Source: Gammaproteobacteria bacterium
Lineage (GTDB): Bacteria > Pseudomonadota > Gammaproteobacteria > UBA6429 > Thiohalophilaceae
Assembly (NCBI GenBank): GCA_022712915.1
Contig: JAFLJQ010000256.1
Span: 1 to 64,000, forward strand
Direction of reading: 5' to 3'
Length of the DNA: 64,000 nt
Shown here: positions 1-9,229 of the stretch, in pieces
Layout of the letters: every line of letters begins with the position of its first letter
Position numbering within the stretch: position 1 is the stretch's first letter
Program-made: the position numbers and the translations under genes
The notes under the pieces: model-generated
Seen by the model: only the letters and a program-made list of their open reading frames with translations
Told to the model about the DNA's origin: nothing
Databases searched by the model: none

Positions 1-140
1 GGATGCTGTAGAGAAATATATTCGTTTTTATAATTACAAGCGATTGCATTCTACCCTTGGATATTTAACACCTAACCAGAAAAAAATGGAATTGAAAAAT
101 GCGGCTTAAATTCTTTCCAATAAAACTTGACCACTACACA
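1..140 (+). mobile_element. Right end of an IS3-family insertion sequence (truncated by window edge)
   Basis: The window opens inside an insertion sequence. It holds the last codons of a transposase followed by the terminal inverted repeat, which reads on the minus strand as TGTGTAGTGGTCAAG and ends at about position 138-140. IS3 elements end in TG...CA, which fits. Immediately beyond lies the interrupted SIR2 gene. The left end is outside the window, so the target duplication cannot be checked. Confidence 0.7.
2..109 (+). pseudogene. IS3-family transposase OrfB, C-terminal end only
   Basis: This is the last 35 codons of a DDE transposase (integrase core), cut by the window edge. The open frame contains YIRFYNYKRLHSTLGYLTP, the classic IS3 OrfB tail in which the integrase core ends with Y-N-x-x-R-x-H-S-x-L-G-Y-x-x-P. 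The stop lies about 30 bases before the terminal repeat, as usual for this family. Whether the full element is intact cannot be known from here. Confidence 0.8.
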
Positions 141-515
141 ATCATCCTTTGCCAGACCTTTTAAGTAATTTGAAACAGAATATTTTAAAAATGATTCAGA
201 ACTTGACTCGGAAGTAAATAGTTTGTCAGGGAAATGCTTTTTCCCTTCGCCCCATGCCCACTCTTTATATAAATCAGCAAAAATAGAACCTATTTCAATA
301 TAATCTTTATAACTTTGCTTATAGTATGCGAATTCTTTATCAATTAATGGACAGTTAGAAGCCATTTCAATTAGAAGCTCTTCCCAGCTAGGGGCGTTTA
401 TATACCTTCTTGAAAAGCCTGAACCAATAAATAAAATAGGTTGACAGCCCATGCTGTCTAGACATGTGTCTATGTCATCTTTTACGTGCGTAACGTAATC
501 TTCGTAATTTTCCAT
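141..515 (-). pseudogene. SIR2-family protein, truncated by IS3 insertion
   Basis: This is the N-terminal ~125 residues of a sirtuin-like NADase/deacylase. Residues 27-34 read LFIGSGFS, the glycine-rich NAD-binding loop of SIR2, followed by PSWEELL, the order seen in defence-associated SIR2 proteins (DSR, Thoeris-like) rather than in classical CobB. The ATG at 515 has an AGGAAA ribosome site. The frame runs on to position 72, but the part after residue ~125 is translated from the IS terminal repeat, so the catalytic His region is lost. In bacteria such proteins often deplete NAD during phage infection. The family call is fairly sure; the defence role is inferred. Confidence 0.65.
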
Positions 516-1201
516 TTTATTTTCCTAGAAATCTAACTGCATATTTGGCTGAATTAGTATTTTTAGATATGAGGAGATTCCGTATATAATATTGAAAACA
601 TATGCTCTAAGATGTGCTTTTACATCCTTTATTTCAAGCAGTTGAAACATTTAAAGCTTGAATGTCATACGGTAAAAAATTACTGTGTTAAATGTCAACT
701 ATGTGCAGCTAGCAGAAATTTGTTTTATTTACTGTTTGTCAGATTAAGCCAGAGTATGTATAGGTGATTAGTAAAGTGTAATTCACCATATGTTGCAAAG
801 TTAGTAGTTCGTAACGACCAGCTTACTCCTGCCGTGATTGAGGATCAATCCCCTTTAGATGGCGTGTTGTGATGTTTGGCTTTCTTGAAAAATAAAATCA
901 GGGGCATCAGGGGTGATGCCGGTTCGCAGCCGGGCCAGGGAAGGCCCGTCTACGAACCTCAACCAGAAAGCCGGACATCACAACACGGTTTTGCCATCTT
1001 TGGGGCGGCCTTCTCTTTGGTTACTTTCTCTTGGCCGTTCAAGAGAAAGTGACTTGCTGTCGGGCAACCCCCGACATAAAATTCCAGTATCGCGCTAGCG
1101 ATTCCAAATATAAACATCCTCCATATACAAACCACAGGAATCCCAGCAATCCCCCTCATAATTGATTAAACTAAATAAAATACCAAACCAACCCATATAA
1201 A
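516..1201. other. Intergenic region with no gene; AT-rich left half, palindromic right half
   Basis: About 690 bases separate the broken SIR2 gene from the acyltransferase gene. Positions 516-856 are AT-rich and must hold the SIR2 promoter on the minus strand; nothing more is evident. Positions 857-1102 are a chain of inverted repeats described separately. A 61-codon open frame at 913-1098 is translation of these repeats and not credible as a gene. Confidence 0.6.
857..1102. repeat. Nested inverted-repeat cluster (REP/MITE-like or structured RNA)
   Basis: The outer arms 863-886 and 964-987 are complementary over 24 positions with two mismatches that would be G-U pairs in RNA. The stem extends outwards through 857-863 with 993-999 after a small bulge. 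Inside are two hairpins: 903-909 with 914-920, and 921-926 with 953-958, the latter capped by 931-936 with 943-948. Downstream follow hairpins 1020-1032/1041-1053, 1059-1064/1070-1075 and 1089-1093/1098-1102. The first block folds as a three-way junction. The block around 1010-1055 looks like dispersed palindromic repeats common in proteobacteria. Confidence 0.7.
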
Positions 1202-3070
1202 ATGCTAAAACTCCTCCTCCGTACAATCCTAAAACTCCTTTACAAGGTCGAGGTCACGGGCCTTGAACACTATCACGCCGCTGGTAAACGTGTGTTGATC
1301 ATCGCTAATCATACTTCTTTCCTCGATGGTATTTTACTCGCTGTTTTTTTACCTGATAAATTGAATTTTGCGATTAACACTGAAATAGCCCGTAACTGGT
1401 ATACGAATCTGGTGAAGCCGTTTGTGGGGTTGTTTGTGCTGGATCCGATGCGGCCATTTTCAGTGCGTTCGATGATTCGTTATGTCCAGCAGGATAAACG
1501 GGTGGTCATTTTTCCTGAGGGGCGGATCACGATGACGGGGGCTTTGATGAAGATTTATCATGGGCCGGGTTTGATTGCGGATCGGGCTGGGGCGAATGTG
1601 TTGCCGGTTCGTATTCAGGGGGCGCAGTACACGCCGTTTTCGCGTTTGCGGGGGCGTATCCGGCTGCACTGGTTTCCTAAAATTGAAATAATGATTCTGC
1701 CTCCGCGCCAGATTTCTGCCCCTACTGATGTGCGGGGTCGGCATCGCCGTGTTTATGCGGGGCAGGTTATGTCGGATTTGATGACGGAGATGATGTTTGC
1801 GACGACGCATTATCGGCGGTCGGTGTTTCGAGCGGTGTTGAATGCCATGCGTTTGCATGGGCCTAAGCATGTGGTGGTTGAGGATATTCGGCGTGTGCCG
1901 CTGAATTATCGGCAGTTGCTGACGCAGACTTTTATGTTGGGTCGAATCATCCGTCGACAGACGAAGGCCAAATCCAATGTTGGGGTGATGTTGCCGGGCA
2001 CCACGGCGGTGGTGGTGAGTTTGTTGGCGATTCAAAGCCAGGGTCGGGTGCCGACGATGCTGAATTATACGGATGATATCCGGCGTATTGTGGCGGCATG
2101 TGAATTGGCTCAGTTGACGCACATTTATACCTCGCGGCAATTTGTCCAGACAAGCCGACTGGATACTTTGCTTGATCAGTTGGCTGAGCAGTTGACGGTT
2201 ATTTATCTGGAAGATCTAGTGGCTGGGCTGGGTCTGTGGGATCGTTTGCGTGGATCACTGGCCGCCCGTTTTCCCTTCCTGAGTTATTATCGGGGTGCGG
2301 GCAAGGTCAACCCTGATGATCCGGCAGTGGTGTTGTTTACCCTGGGCACGGAAGGGCCGCCCAAGGGTGTGGTGTTGTCGCATGGCAATCTGATGGCCAA
2401 TATGGCGCAATTGGCGGCCAGGATCGATTTTGGTTCAAACGATATTGTCTTTAATGCCTTACCTATATATAGGTCGTTTGCTGTGACGGCGGGGGCCCTG
2501 TTGCCGTTGACGGCTGGGGTACGCACGTTCTTTTATCCTAATCCCCAGCATTATCGGATCATCCCTGAGTTGGTTTATTCAACCAACGCAACCATCATGT
2601 TTGGCACGGACACCTTTTTGAAAAACTATGCTGACTATGCTCATCCCTATGATTTTTATAGTGTTCGTTATATTTTTGCCGGGGGGGAAAGATTGGAACC
2701 GGATACGCGCCGTATCTGGAATGAAAAATTTGGTTTGCGTATTTTGGAGGGATATGGTGCCACGGAGACCAGCCCGGTGTTGGCGGCCAATACACCGATG
2801 GAAACCCGGCCAGGGACGGTGGGTAAGTTTTTGCCAGGGATTGAATATCAAATACAGGCTATGGCGGGTATTAATCGGGGTGGACGACTTTATGTTAAAG
2901 GACCGAATGTGATGCAAGGTTATTTAGTGGGTGACAAGCCCGGTGAAATTCACAAACCGGCCACTGCCCTGGGTGATGGCTGGTATGATACAAGTGATGT
3001 GGTCAGCCTCGACAAGCAGGGCTATGTCACTATACTGGGACGGGCCAGAGATTTTGAGACAGAATTGTGA
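1202..3070 (+). CDS. PlsC-type acyltransferase / acyl-ACP synthetase fusion (Aas-like), C-terminally truncated
   Basis: The product would re-acylate lysophospholipids at the inner membrane, with its two halves activating a fatty acid and transferring it. Residues 36-42 NHTSFLD and 104-108 FPEGR are the HX4D and substrate motifs of PlsC acyltransferases. An AMP-binding domain follows, with a P-loop near residue 379 (GTEGPPKG) and GYGATETSP near 517. E. coli Aas is about 719 residues; this one is 622 and stops just after the A8 hinge motif (GRARDFE, ~613). The C-terminal subdomain with the catalytic lysine is therefore missing, and none of the other frames in the 47 bases before the next gene restores it. 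The synthetase half is probably inactive, while the acyltransferase may still work. Confidence 0.75.
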   Translation: MLKLLLRTILKLLYKVEVTGLEHYHAAGKRVLIIANHTSFLDGILLAVFLPDKLNFAINTEIARNWYTNLVKPFVGLFVLDPMRPFSVRSMIRYVQQDKRVVIFPEGRITMTGALMKIYHGPGLIADRAGANVLPVRIQGAQYTPFSRLRGRIRLHWFPKIEIMILPPRQISAPTDVRGRHRRVYAGQVMSDLMTEMMFATTHYRRSVFRAVLNAMRLHGPKHVVVEDIRRVPLNYRQLLTQTFMLGRIIRRQTKAKSNVGVMLPGTTAVVVSLLAIQSQGRVPTMLNYTDDIRRIVAACELAQLTHIYTSRQFVQTSRLDTLLDQLAEQLTVIYLEDLVAGLGLWDRLRGSLAARFPFLSYYRGAGKVNPDDPAVVLFTLGTEGPPKGVVLSHGNLMANMAQLAARIDFGSNDIVFNALPIYRSFAVTAGALLPLTAGVRTFFYPNPQHYRIIPELVYSTNATIMFGTDTFLKNYADYAHPYDFYSVRYIFAGGERLEPDTRRIWNEKFGLRILEGYGATETSPVLAANTPMETRPGTVGKFLPGIEYQIQAMAGINRGGRLYVKGPNVMQGYLVGDKPGEIHKPATALGDGWYDTSDVVSLDKQGYVTILGRARDFETEL

Positions 3071-3117
3071 TTACCATGTTGATGTTTCTATGAGAATAAT
3101 AAATAAAAGGATGGTGC

Positions 3118-4398
3118 ATGTTTAAAAAAGTAGACCGGCAAATTGTCTCCTGGGCTTTATATGACTGGGGAAATTCAGCCTTTGCGGTAGTGATGTTAAC
3201 GGCATTCTTTCCACCTTTTTTTAAACAATATTTAAGTGCAGATGTTGATGCCGTCACCAGTACGTTCTGGTTAGGGGTCGCCAATTCTACCGCGAGTATT
3301 ATTATTGTGTTACTTGCTCCCGTATTGGGCGCCATTGCCGATGCACGTTATGCAAAAAAACGCTTTCTACTGAGTTTTGCTGCACTGGGCATTGTGACGA
3401 CCTTTGCGCTTGTGTTTGTGGATAAAGGTGAGTGGTTCTTTGGTTTGACGCTCTTTGTTTTTGCTACAGTGGGTTTTATGGGTGCTAACGTATTTTATGA
3501 TGCGTTACTCATGACCGTTGCGCCAAAGGATAAACTGGATTTTATTTCTGCATTGGGTTATGCCATGGGCTATCTTGGTGGTGGTTTGTTATTGGCCTTC
3601 GATGTGGCGATGTTTATGATGCCGGAAAAATTTGGTTTTGAGAACTCAACACAGGCTATTCAAGCTAGCTTTATCACGGTGGCCATCTGGTGGGCCTTAT
3701 TCAGTTTGCCGCTATTGTTTTTTGTAAAAGAGAAAAAAGCAGATAAAGATGTATCGTTTGGGCAGTCTGTGAAGTCAGGCGTCAATCAACTTTCTGAGAC
3801 ATTTCAACATATTAAAAAGTTAAAAGTTGTGATGTTGTTTTTGCTTGCTTATTGGTTATATATTGATGGGGTTGATACGATCATCCGTATGGCGGTTGAT
3901 TACGGATTGTCGATTGGTTTTGATGTCGGCAATCTTATTATCGCCATTTTAATAACCCAGTTTGTCGGTTTTCCTGCGGCGATTGCCTTTGGTTTAATTG
4001 GTGAGCGTATTGGTGCCAAGCGAGGCATTTTGATTGCGATTGCGGTGTATATTGTCGTGACCATTTGGGCCTACTGGATGGAAAATGTCAGTCAGTTTTA
4101 TACACTTGCGATTGTCATTGGGTTGGTGCAGGGTGGGGTGCAGTCACTGAGTCGCTCTTTTTATGCGAGCATTATCCCGGCCAATAAATCAGCCGAGTTT
4201 TTTGGTTTTTATAATATGCTCGGTAAATTTGCTGCTGTGTTAGGCCCCTTGCTTATGGGGGTTGTCGGCCTTGTTACCCAGGATTCACGCTTGTCAATTT
4301 TGTCGGTGGTTGTTCTGTTTGTTGCTGGCGGGGTGTTGCTCTGGTTTGTTGATGAAGAAAAGGGCCGCAAGATGGCGCAGGAACTCGAATTAAAATGA
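3118..4398 (+). CDS. MFS transporter, UMF1/Atg22-like family
   Basis: This is a polytopic inner-membrane protein of 426 residues with about 12 hydrophobic segments. The N-terminus carries SWALYDWGNSAFA, the signature of the UMF1 family (related to yeast vacuolar Atg22 effluxers), followed by the MFS loop GAIADARYAKKR. A substrate cannot be assigned; bacterial members are usually unannotated exporters. It starts 47 bases after the truncated Aas-like gene. LplT lysophospholipid flippases are also MFS proteins paired with Aas, so a lipid-related role is possible, but the sequence looks like UMF1 rather than LplT. Confidence 0.8.
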   Translation: MFKKVDRQIVSWALYDWGNSAFAVVMLTAFFPPFFKQYLSADVDAVTSTFWLGVANSTASIIIVLLAPVLGAIADARYAKKRFLLSFAALGIVTTFALVFVDKGEWFFGLTLFVFATVGFMGANVFYDALLMTVAPKDKLDFISALGYAMGYLGGGLLLAFDVAMFMMPEKFGFENSTQAIQASFITVAIWWALFSLPLLFFVKEKKADKDVSFGQSVKSGVNQLSETFQHIKKLKVVMLFLLAYWLYIDGVDTIIRMAVDYGLSIGFDVGNLIIAILITQFVGFPAAIAFGLIGERIGAKRGILIAIAVYIVVTIWAYWMENVSQFYTLAIVIGLVQGGVQSLSRSFYASIIPANKSAEFFGFYNMLGKFAAVLGPLLMGVVGLVTQDSRLSILSVVVLFVAGGVLLWFVDEEKGRKMAQELELK

Positions 4399-4411
4399 TT
4401 AATATTAATTT

Positions 4412-5641
4412 ATGAAACGCAGAACATTATTAAAATTGCTGGGTGTGGGGGCCATAGCAGGAACTGGCGCGGCTTACTGGCCTGATGAAGGTTTGTTTAA
4501 TCCGTGCCTGATGGGTAAGACACCTGATGATTTGTTATCAAATGACATTGTGCAGGCTGCCTGGGAAGGGATTGATGCGCGCTATTATCTTGATTGTCAT
4601 ACCCATGTTGCCGGGACAGGGGATTCTGATTCCGGTATCTGGTTGCATCCAGATATGCAAAACCCCTTGCATTTAACACAATATGTTCGTTTTAAGTTTT
4701 ATCTGAATGCAGCCTGTGTGCAAAGTGATCACAATATTGATCTGCAATATGTGCAACAGTTGTTGCGCCTGCAAGCTGATTTTCCTGGCGGTGCAAAGAG
4801 TATGTTGCTGGCCTTTGATTATCGGCATAATGAACAGGGTGAAGTATTGAAAGACAAATCGCCCTTTGCTGTGCCGAATGAATATGCGGCGCAACTGGCA
4901 AAACAACATCCTGAACAATTTGAATGGGCTGCGTCGATTCATCCCTATCGAAAGGATTGTCTTGAGCTGCTCGATTGGTCGGTCAAAAATGGTGCCAGGG
5001 CGGTAAAATGGTTGCCACCGATGATGGGTATTGATCCGGCATCGCCTTTGTGTGAACCATTTTATGAGGCCTTGATCAAACACGGTATTGCGCTTTTAAC
5101 CCATGCTGGCGATGAACATGCCGTGGCCGGGGTTGATGCGCAAAAACTGGGCAATCCATTGTTATTGCGTAAACCGCTGGAACACGGTGTTAAGGTGATC
5201 GTTGCGCATTGCGCGACTATGGGAAGCAATCAAGATATTGATAAAGGGGCGAATGGCAAGGAAATAGAAAACTATGATCTCTTTGCCCGTTTGATGAGTG
5301 AACCTCGTTATGAAGGTCAATTGTATGGTGATATCTCGGCTGTCCCGCAGGTTAATCGTTATGGTCCTGCGTTGGTGGATATTATCCAGCGGCAAGAGTG
5401 GCATCATCGCTTATTGAATGGTTCGGATTTTCCCTTGCCCGGTGTGATGCCTATTTTTTCGGTGAAACGTATTGCCGATATGGGATTGCTGGATGAGAAA
5501 AAAATAGGTTTTATAAAAGAGTTACGCCGTTATAATCCTATTTTGTTTGATTTTGTATTAAAGCGCAGCATGCGTTATAAAGGCATGAAATTATCGGACA
5601 GTATCTTTGAGACGGGTCGATTGTTATATCCGGTGACGTAG
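4412..5641 (+). CDS. Tat-exported amidohydrolase-family metal-dependent hydrolase
   Basis: The N-terminus MKRRTLLKLLGVGAIAG carries a twin-arginine signal followed by a hydrophobic stretch, so the enzyme is probably folded and exported to the periplasm. Near residue 60 lies LDCHTHVAG, the HxH metal-binding strand of the amidohydrolase superfamily. Later candidate ligands are in ALLTHAGDEHA, VIVAHCATMG and LLNGSDFPLPG, matching the His, His and Asp order of a TIM-barrel amidohydrolase_2 fold. The length, 409 residues, suits the family. The substrate is unknown. It follows the MFS gene by 13 bases and probably shares its transcript. Confidence 0.75.
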   Translation: MKRRTLLKLLGVGAIAGTGAAYWPDEGLFNPCLMGKTPDDLLSNDIVQAAWEGIDARYYLDCHTHVAGTGDSDSGIWLHPDMQNPLHLTQYVRFKFYLNAACVQSDHNIDLQYVQQLLRLQADFPGGAKSMLLAFDYRHNEQGEVLKDKSPFAVPNEYAAQLAKQHPEQFEWAASIHPYRKDCLELLDWSVKNGARAVKWLPPMMGIDPASPLCEPFYEALIKHGIALLTHAGDEHAVAGVDAQKLGNPLLLRKPLEHGVKVIVAHCATMGSNQDIDKGANGKEIENYDLFARLMSEPRYEGQLYGDISAVPQVNRYGPALVDIIQRQEWHHRLLNGSDFPLPGVMPIFSVKRIADMGLLDEKKIGFIKELRRYNPILFDFVLKRSMRYKGMKLSDSIFETGRLLYPVT

Positions 5642-5705
5642 CCTGTTAATAGGTTAATTAATTTTCACCACCAAGATACTATGGTATCAAGGCATCAAAA
5701 AAATA

Positions 5706-5833
5706 AACCGCAAAGGGCACAAATAAATCAATCGGGTATTTTATAAACAAAAATCTGAATACCTCAGCTCGTGTTTAATATTTCTCAAATAGATAATAAA
5801 ACAACTTTGTATTTCTTTGTGCCCTTTGCGGTT
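5706..5833. terminator. Long-armed inverted repeat between convergent genes
   Basis: Two perfect 18-base complementary arms, AACCGCAAAGGGCACAAA at 5706-5723 and its complement at 5816-5833, face each other across about 92 bases. They lie between two convergent genes, so the structure could stop transcription from both sides. The arm sequence and the CACCAAGATACTATGG stretch before it resemble dispersed repeats found in many bacterial genomes, so it may instead be a mobile repeat. Confidence 0.5.
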
Positions 5834-5850
5834 ATATTTAAAAATTAGTT

Positions 5851-6249
5851 TTACTCTAGTAGTCTGTTTAATTCATCGGGTATTTCTGGTCGGCCTCGTG
5901 TGTTTAAAGCCGTGCCGATGATTTTGCCCTTAACCATGGTCTTTTCATCAGATAAACGAACAATGTCCTGGTAGAAGGCAAATTTTATCCTGGATTCACG
6001 TTCCATTTTCAGATCGACTCGGAACTTGTCACCGCTTATTAACGGCATTTTGTAATCCAGTTCGGCACGCACGACGACCAGGTTTATACCTTTGCGGGCT
6101 AGTTCAACAAAATCGATACCGACCTGTTTTAGGTATTCATGTCGGGCGTGTTCAAGATAGTTCTGATACACGGCATTGTTGACGATGCCCTGGATATCAC
6201 ATTCGTAATCCCTGACATCCATTTCCAGACTAAATGTGTATTCACTCAT
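5851..6249 (-). CDS. Hotdog-fold acyl-CoA thioesterase (4HBT family)
   Basis: This is a 132-residue single-domain thioesterase that would hydrolyse acyl-CoA in the cytoplasm. The N-terminal motif is VRDYECDIQGIVNNAVYQNY, in which D and the GIVNN..Y..Y.E.AR pattern mark the active site and helix of the 4HBT family. It resembles the YbgC relatives but has NN in place of the Y-H of YbgC proper. It lies 15 bases downstream of valS on the same strand and is probably cotranscribed. The usual ybgC position between ruvB and tolQ is empty in this genome, so this gene might cover part of that role; that is inference only. Confidence 0.8.
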   Translation of the reverse strand: MSEYTFSLEMDVRDYECDIQGIVNNAVYQNYLEHARHEYLKQVGIDFVELARKGINLVVVRAELDYKMPLISGDKFRVDLKMERESRIKFAFYQDIVRLSDEKTMVKGKIIGTALNTRGRPEIPDELNRLLE

Positions 6250-6264
6250 CTGCTTTCCTTATGG

Positions 6265-9024
6265 TTATAGTTTTTCGATCTTGGTTTTTTGTTCGGTCAG
6301 ATTGGCCAGTGTTGATTTTATATCAGCCAGTTTATCGCGTTCTTTTTGCACCACGGCTTCGGGTGCCTTGTCGATAAACTTATTGTTGCCCAGTTTTCCT
6401 TCTACACGCTGAATATCCTTTTGAAGCCTGTCGACTTCTTTATTGAGTCTGGCCAGTTCGACATCTTTATCGATCAGGCCCGCCATCGGCACCAGTACCT
6501 TCATATCACCTACCAGGGCAGTGGCTGATTCTGGTGCTTCCTTGGAGTTCAACCAGGTAATGGATTCGGTTTTGGCCAGAGATTGAATGTATTGCTTATT
6601 TGCTTGCAGGCGTTGTTTATCCTGTGCACTGCCGTTTTGGATCAACACGGGCAGGGGCTGACTGGGTTTGATGTCCATGCCGCTTCTAATCTGGCGAATA
6701 CCGATGATGAATTGCTTGATCCATTCAAGCTCATCAACCGCATTTGTATCGAGCCGTGTTTCATCAAATTGTGGATAGGCTTGCCGCATGATGGTTTTTG
6801 CTTTAATGCCAGCTAAGGGCGCAACCCGTTGCCAGATCTCTTCTGTGATATAAGGCATGATGGGGTGGGCAATACGCAAAAGTGATTCGAGTACATATAC
6901 CAGAGTTTGGCGTGTTCCGCGTTTGGCTGCTTCGCTGCTGTCCTGACCCATCAGGATCGGTTTGGACAGTTCAAGATACCAGTCACAGTATTCATCCCAG
7001 GTGAATTCATAAATGGCCTGGGCAATGCGATCAAAACGGTATTGACCGATAGCATTTTCAACCGATTGAATGGTCTGTTGCAGACGACTGAGGATCCAAC
7101 GATCGGCGACTGAAAGTTCAAGCTCATCATTGTTGATACCGCAGTCTTCATCTTCGGTGTTCATCAGTACATAACGGGCGGCATTCCACAGTTTGTTACA
7201 GAAATTGCGATAACCTTCGGTACGAGCAAGATCAAAATTGATATCGCGTCCGGTCGAGGCCAGTGCCGCCATGGTGAAGCGCAGGGCATCGGTGCCGAAG
7301 GCGGGGATGCCATCTGGAAATTCTTTTTTGGTTTGCTTGCTGATCTTTTCTTTTAAGTGCGGTTGCATCATGCCGGTGGTGCGTTTGTCGAGTAGGGCTT
7401 GTAGTTCAATCCCGTCGATTAAGTCGATGGGATCGAGTACGTTGCCTTTGGATTTCGACATCTTATGTCCATGGGAATCACGGATGAGTCCGGTGACATA
7501 CACTTCTTTAAAGGGTACTTCATCCGTAAACTTCAGGCCCATCATAATCATGCGCGCGACCCAGAAGAATATGATGTCAAAGCCGGTGACCAACACAGAA
7601 GTCGGGTAGAAGGTTTTGACGTCTTGCATTTTATCCGGCCAGCCTAGAGTAGAGAAGGGCCACAGTGCTGAGGAGAACCAGGTATCGAGGACATCTTCAT
7701 CCTGTCGTAGCGTACGATCACCGAGATTATGTTTGTCTCTTACTTCCTGCTCATTACGACCCACATAGACTTCGCCTTCATCGTCATACCAGGCCGGGAT
7801 GCGATGCCCCCACCAGATCTGGCGAGAGATGCACCAGTCCTGGATGTTACGCATCCATTCAAAATAGGTGTTCTTCCAGTTGTCAGGTACAAATTTGATG
7901 GAGCCATTTTCTACTGCCTCGATGGCGGGTTTGGCCAGGGGGCCGGCTTTGACGTACCACTGGTCGGTAAGATAGGGTTCGATGACGGAACCGGAGCGAT
8001 CGCCGCGTGGTACGACCAGCTTGTGGTCATCGACCTTTTCGAGCAGACCGATAGCCTCAAGATCGGCAATGATCTTCTTTCTGGCGTCATAGCGATCCAT
8101 GCCGCGATAGGCCTCGGGTGCCTCGTCATTGATGCGGGCATCGACGGTCAGGATGTTGATCATGGGTAGTTTGTGCCGTTTACCCATTTCATAATCATTG
8201 AAATCATGGGCCGGGGTGATCTTCACACAACCGGTGCCGAATTCGGGATCGACATAATCATCGGCAATAATAGGGATCTCACGACCCACCAGTGGTAGGG
8301 TGATGGTTTTGCCGATGTAATCTTTGTAGCGCTCATCCTCTGGATTTACGGCCATGGCGGTATCACCCAGCATGGTTTCGGGGCGGGTGGTGGCGACCAC
8401 TAGTTGACCTGAACCATCGGTGAGGGGATAACGGATATGCCAGAGATGGCCATTTTCTTCTTCGGAGATCACTTCCAGATCAGATACGGCGGTGTGTAGC
8501 ACGGGATCCCAGTTCACCAGGCGCTTGCCACGATAGATCAGGTCTTCTTCATATAAACGGACAAAGACTTCTTGCACGGCCCTGGATAGACCCTTGTCCA
8601 TGGTAAAGCGTTCGCGGCTCCAGTCGAGGGAGGCACCCAGACGGCGCAATTGACGGGTGATGGTACCGCCGGAATGTTCTTTCCACTCCCAGACTTTGTC
8701 GATAAAGGCATCGCGCCCCAGGTCGTAACGAGTTTTGCCTTCTGCCTGTAGCAGGCGTTCGACGACCATTTGTGTGGCGATCCCGGCGTGATCCGTACCT
8801 GCCTGCCAGAGGGTGTTGTTACCCTTCATGCGATGGAAGCGGGTCAGGGCATCCATAATGGTGTCCTGGAAAGCGTGCCCCATGTGCAGACTGCCCGTCA
8901 CATTGGGGGGGGGGATCATGATGCAATAGGGTTCACCTTTGCCAGAGGGGGCGAAGTGATTTTCTTTTTCCCAGGTTTCGTACCAACGTTGCTCGATATT
9001 CTGCGGGTTGTAAGTTTTTTCCAC
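6265..9024 (-). CDS. valS: Valyl-tRNA synthetase
   Basis: The enzyme charges tRNA-Val with valine and edits mischarged threonine. At 919 residues it is slightly shorter than E. coli ValS (951). The class I signatures are present: [13 protein letters not shown] at residues 38-50 and KMSKS near 520. The connective editing domain ([15 protein letters not shown]) lies between them, and a tRNA-binding anticodon domain and a C-terminal coiled coil rich in Lys and Glu end the protein. It is the last conserved member of the pepA-holC-valS neighbourhood but is separated from holC here by an inserted plus-strand glycosyltransferase gene. Confidence 0.97.
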   Translation of the reverse strand: MEKTYNPQNIEQRWYETWEKENHFAPSGKGEPYCIMIPPPNVTGSLHMGHAFQDTIMDALTRFHRMKGNNTLWQAGTDHAGIATQMVVERLLQAEGKTRYDLGRDAFIDKVWEWKEHSGGTITRQLRRLGASLDWSRERFTMDKGLSRAVQEVFVRLYEEDLIYRGKRLVNWDPVLHTAVSDLEVISEEENGHLWHIRYPLTDGSGQLVVATTRPETMLGDTAMAVNPEDERYKDYIGKTITLPLVGREIPIIADDYVDPEFGTGCVKITPAHDFNDYEMGKRHKLPMINILTVDARINDEAPEAYRGMDRYDARKKIIADLEAIGLLEKVDDHKLVVPRGDRSGSVIEPYLTDQWYVKAGPLAKPAIEAVENGSIKFVPDNWKNTYFEWMRNIQDWCISRQIWWGHRIPAWYDDEGEVYVGRNEQEVRDKHNLGDRTLRQDEDVLDTWFSSALWPFSTLGWPDKMQDVKTFYPTSVLVTGFDIIFFWVARMIMMGLKFTDEVPFKEVYVTGLIRDSHGHKMSKSKGNVLDPIDLIDGIELQALLDKRTTGMMQPHLKEKISKQTKKEFPDGIPAFGTDALRFTMAALASTGRDINFDLARTEGYRNFCNKLWNAARYVLMNTEDEDCGINNDELELSVADRWILSRLQQTIQSVENAIGQYRFDRIAQAIYEFTWDEYCDWYLELSKPILMGQDSSEAAKRGTRQTLVYVLESLLRIAHPIMPYITEEIWQRVAPLAGIKAKTIMRQAYPQFDETRLDTNAVDELEWIKQFIIGIRQIRSGMDIKPSQPLPVLIQNGSAQDKQRLQANKQYIQSLAKTESITWLNSKEAPESATALVGDMKVLVPMAGLIDKDVELARLNKEVDRLQKDIQRVEGKLGNNKFIDKAPEAVVQKERDKLADIKSTLANLTEQKTKIEKL

Positions 9025-9229
9025 GGTGTCTTTTACTTGTTTTGGTTAGCAAATTTAAACGGGATCATGACATTGCTGACTAAGTTTATTCTTAATCTTA
9101 GTTAGTACTATTGATTATACAGAATAAGAGGGGTGTTGGTTACTCTTGAAGTCATATACTGGCCTGTTGCGGAGTTATGTTATGATGACGGGAACAAACA
9201 TCATTATTTTTATGCCTCTTTAAGGGGGA

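Noticed and set aside
913-1098. 61-codon open frame in the palindromic region
   Set aside because: It runs through several inverted repeats and has repeat-like composition; such frames are common by-products of REP-like sequences.
1460-2140. Long antisense open frame within the Aas-like gene
   Set aside because: It is the shadow of the sense codons; the His/Arg/Pro/Asn-rich translation has no domain and the sense strand has clear motifs.
7729-8169. Plus-strand frame inside valS
   Set aside because: valS motifs are intact on the minus strand across this region, and the frame has no ribosome site or recognisable domain.
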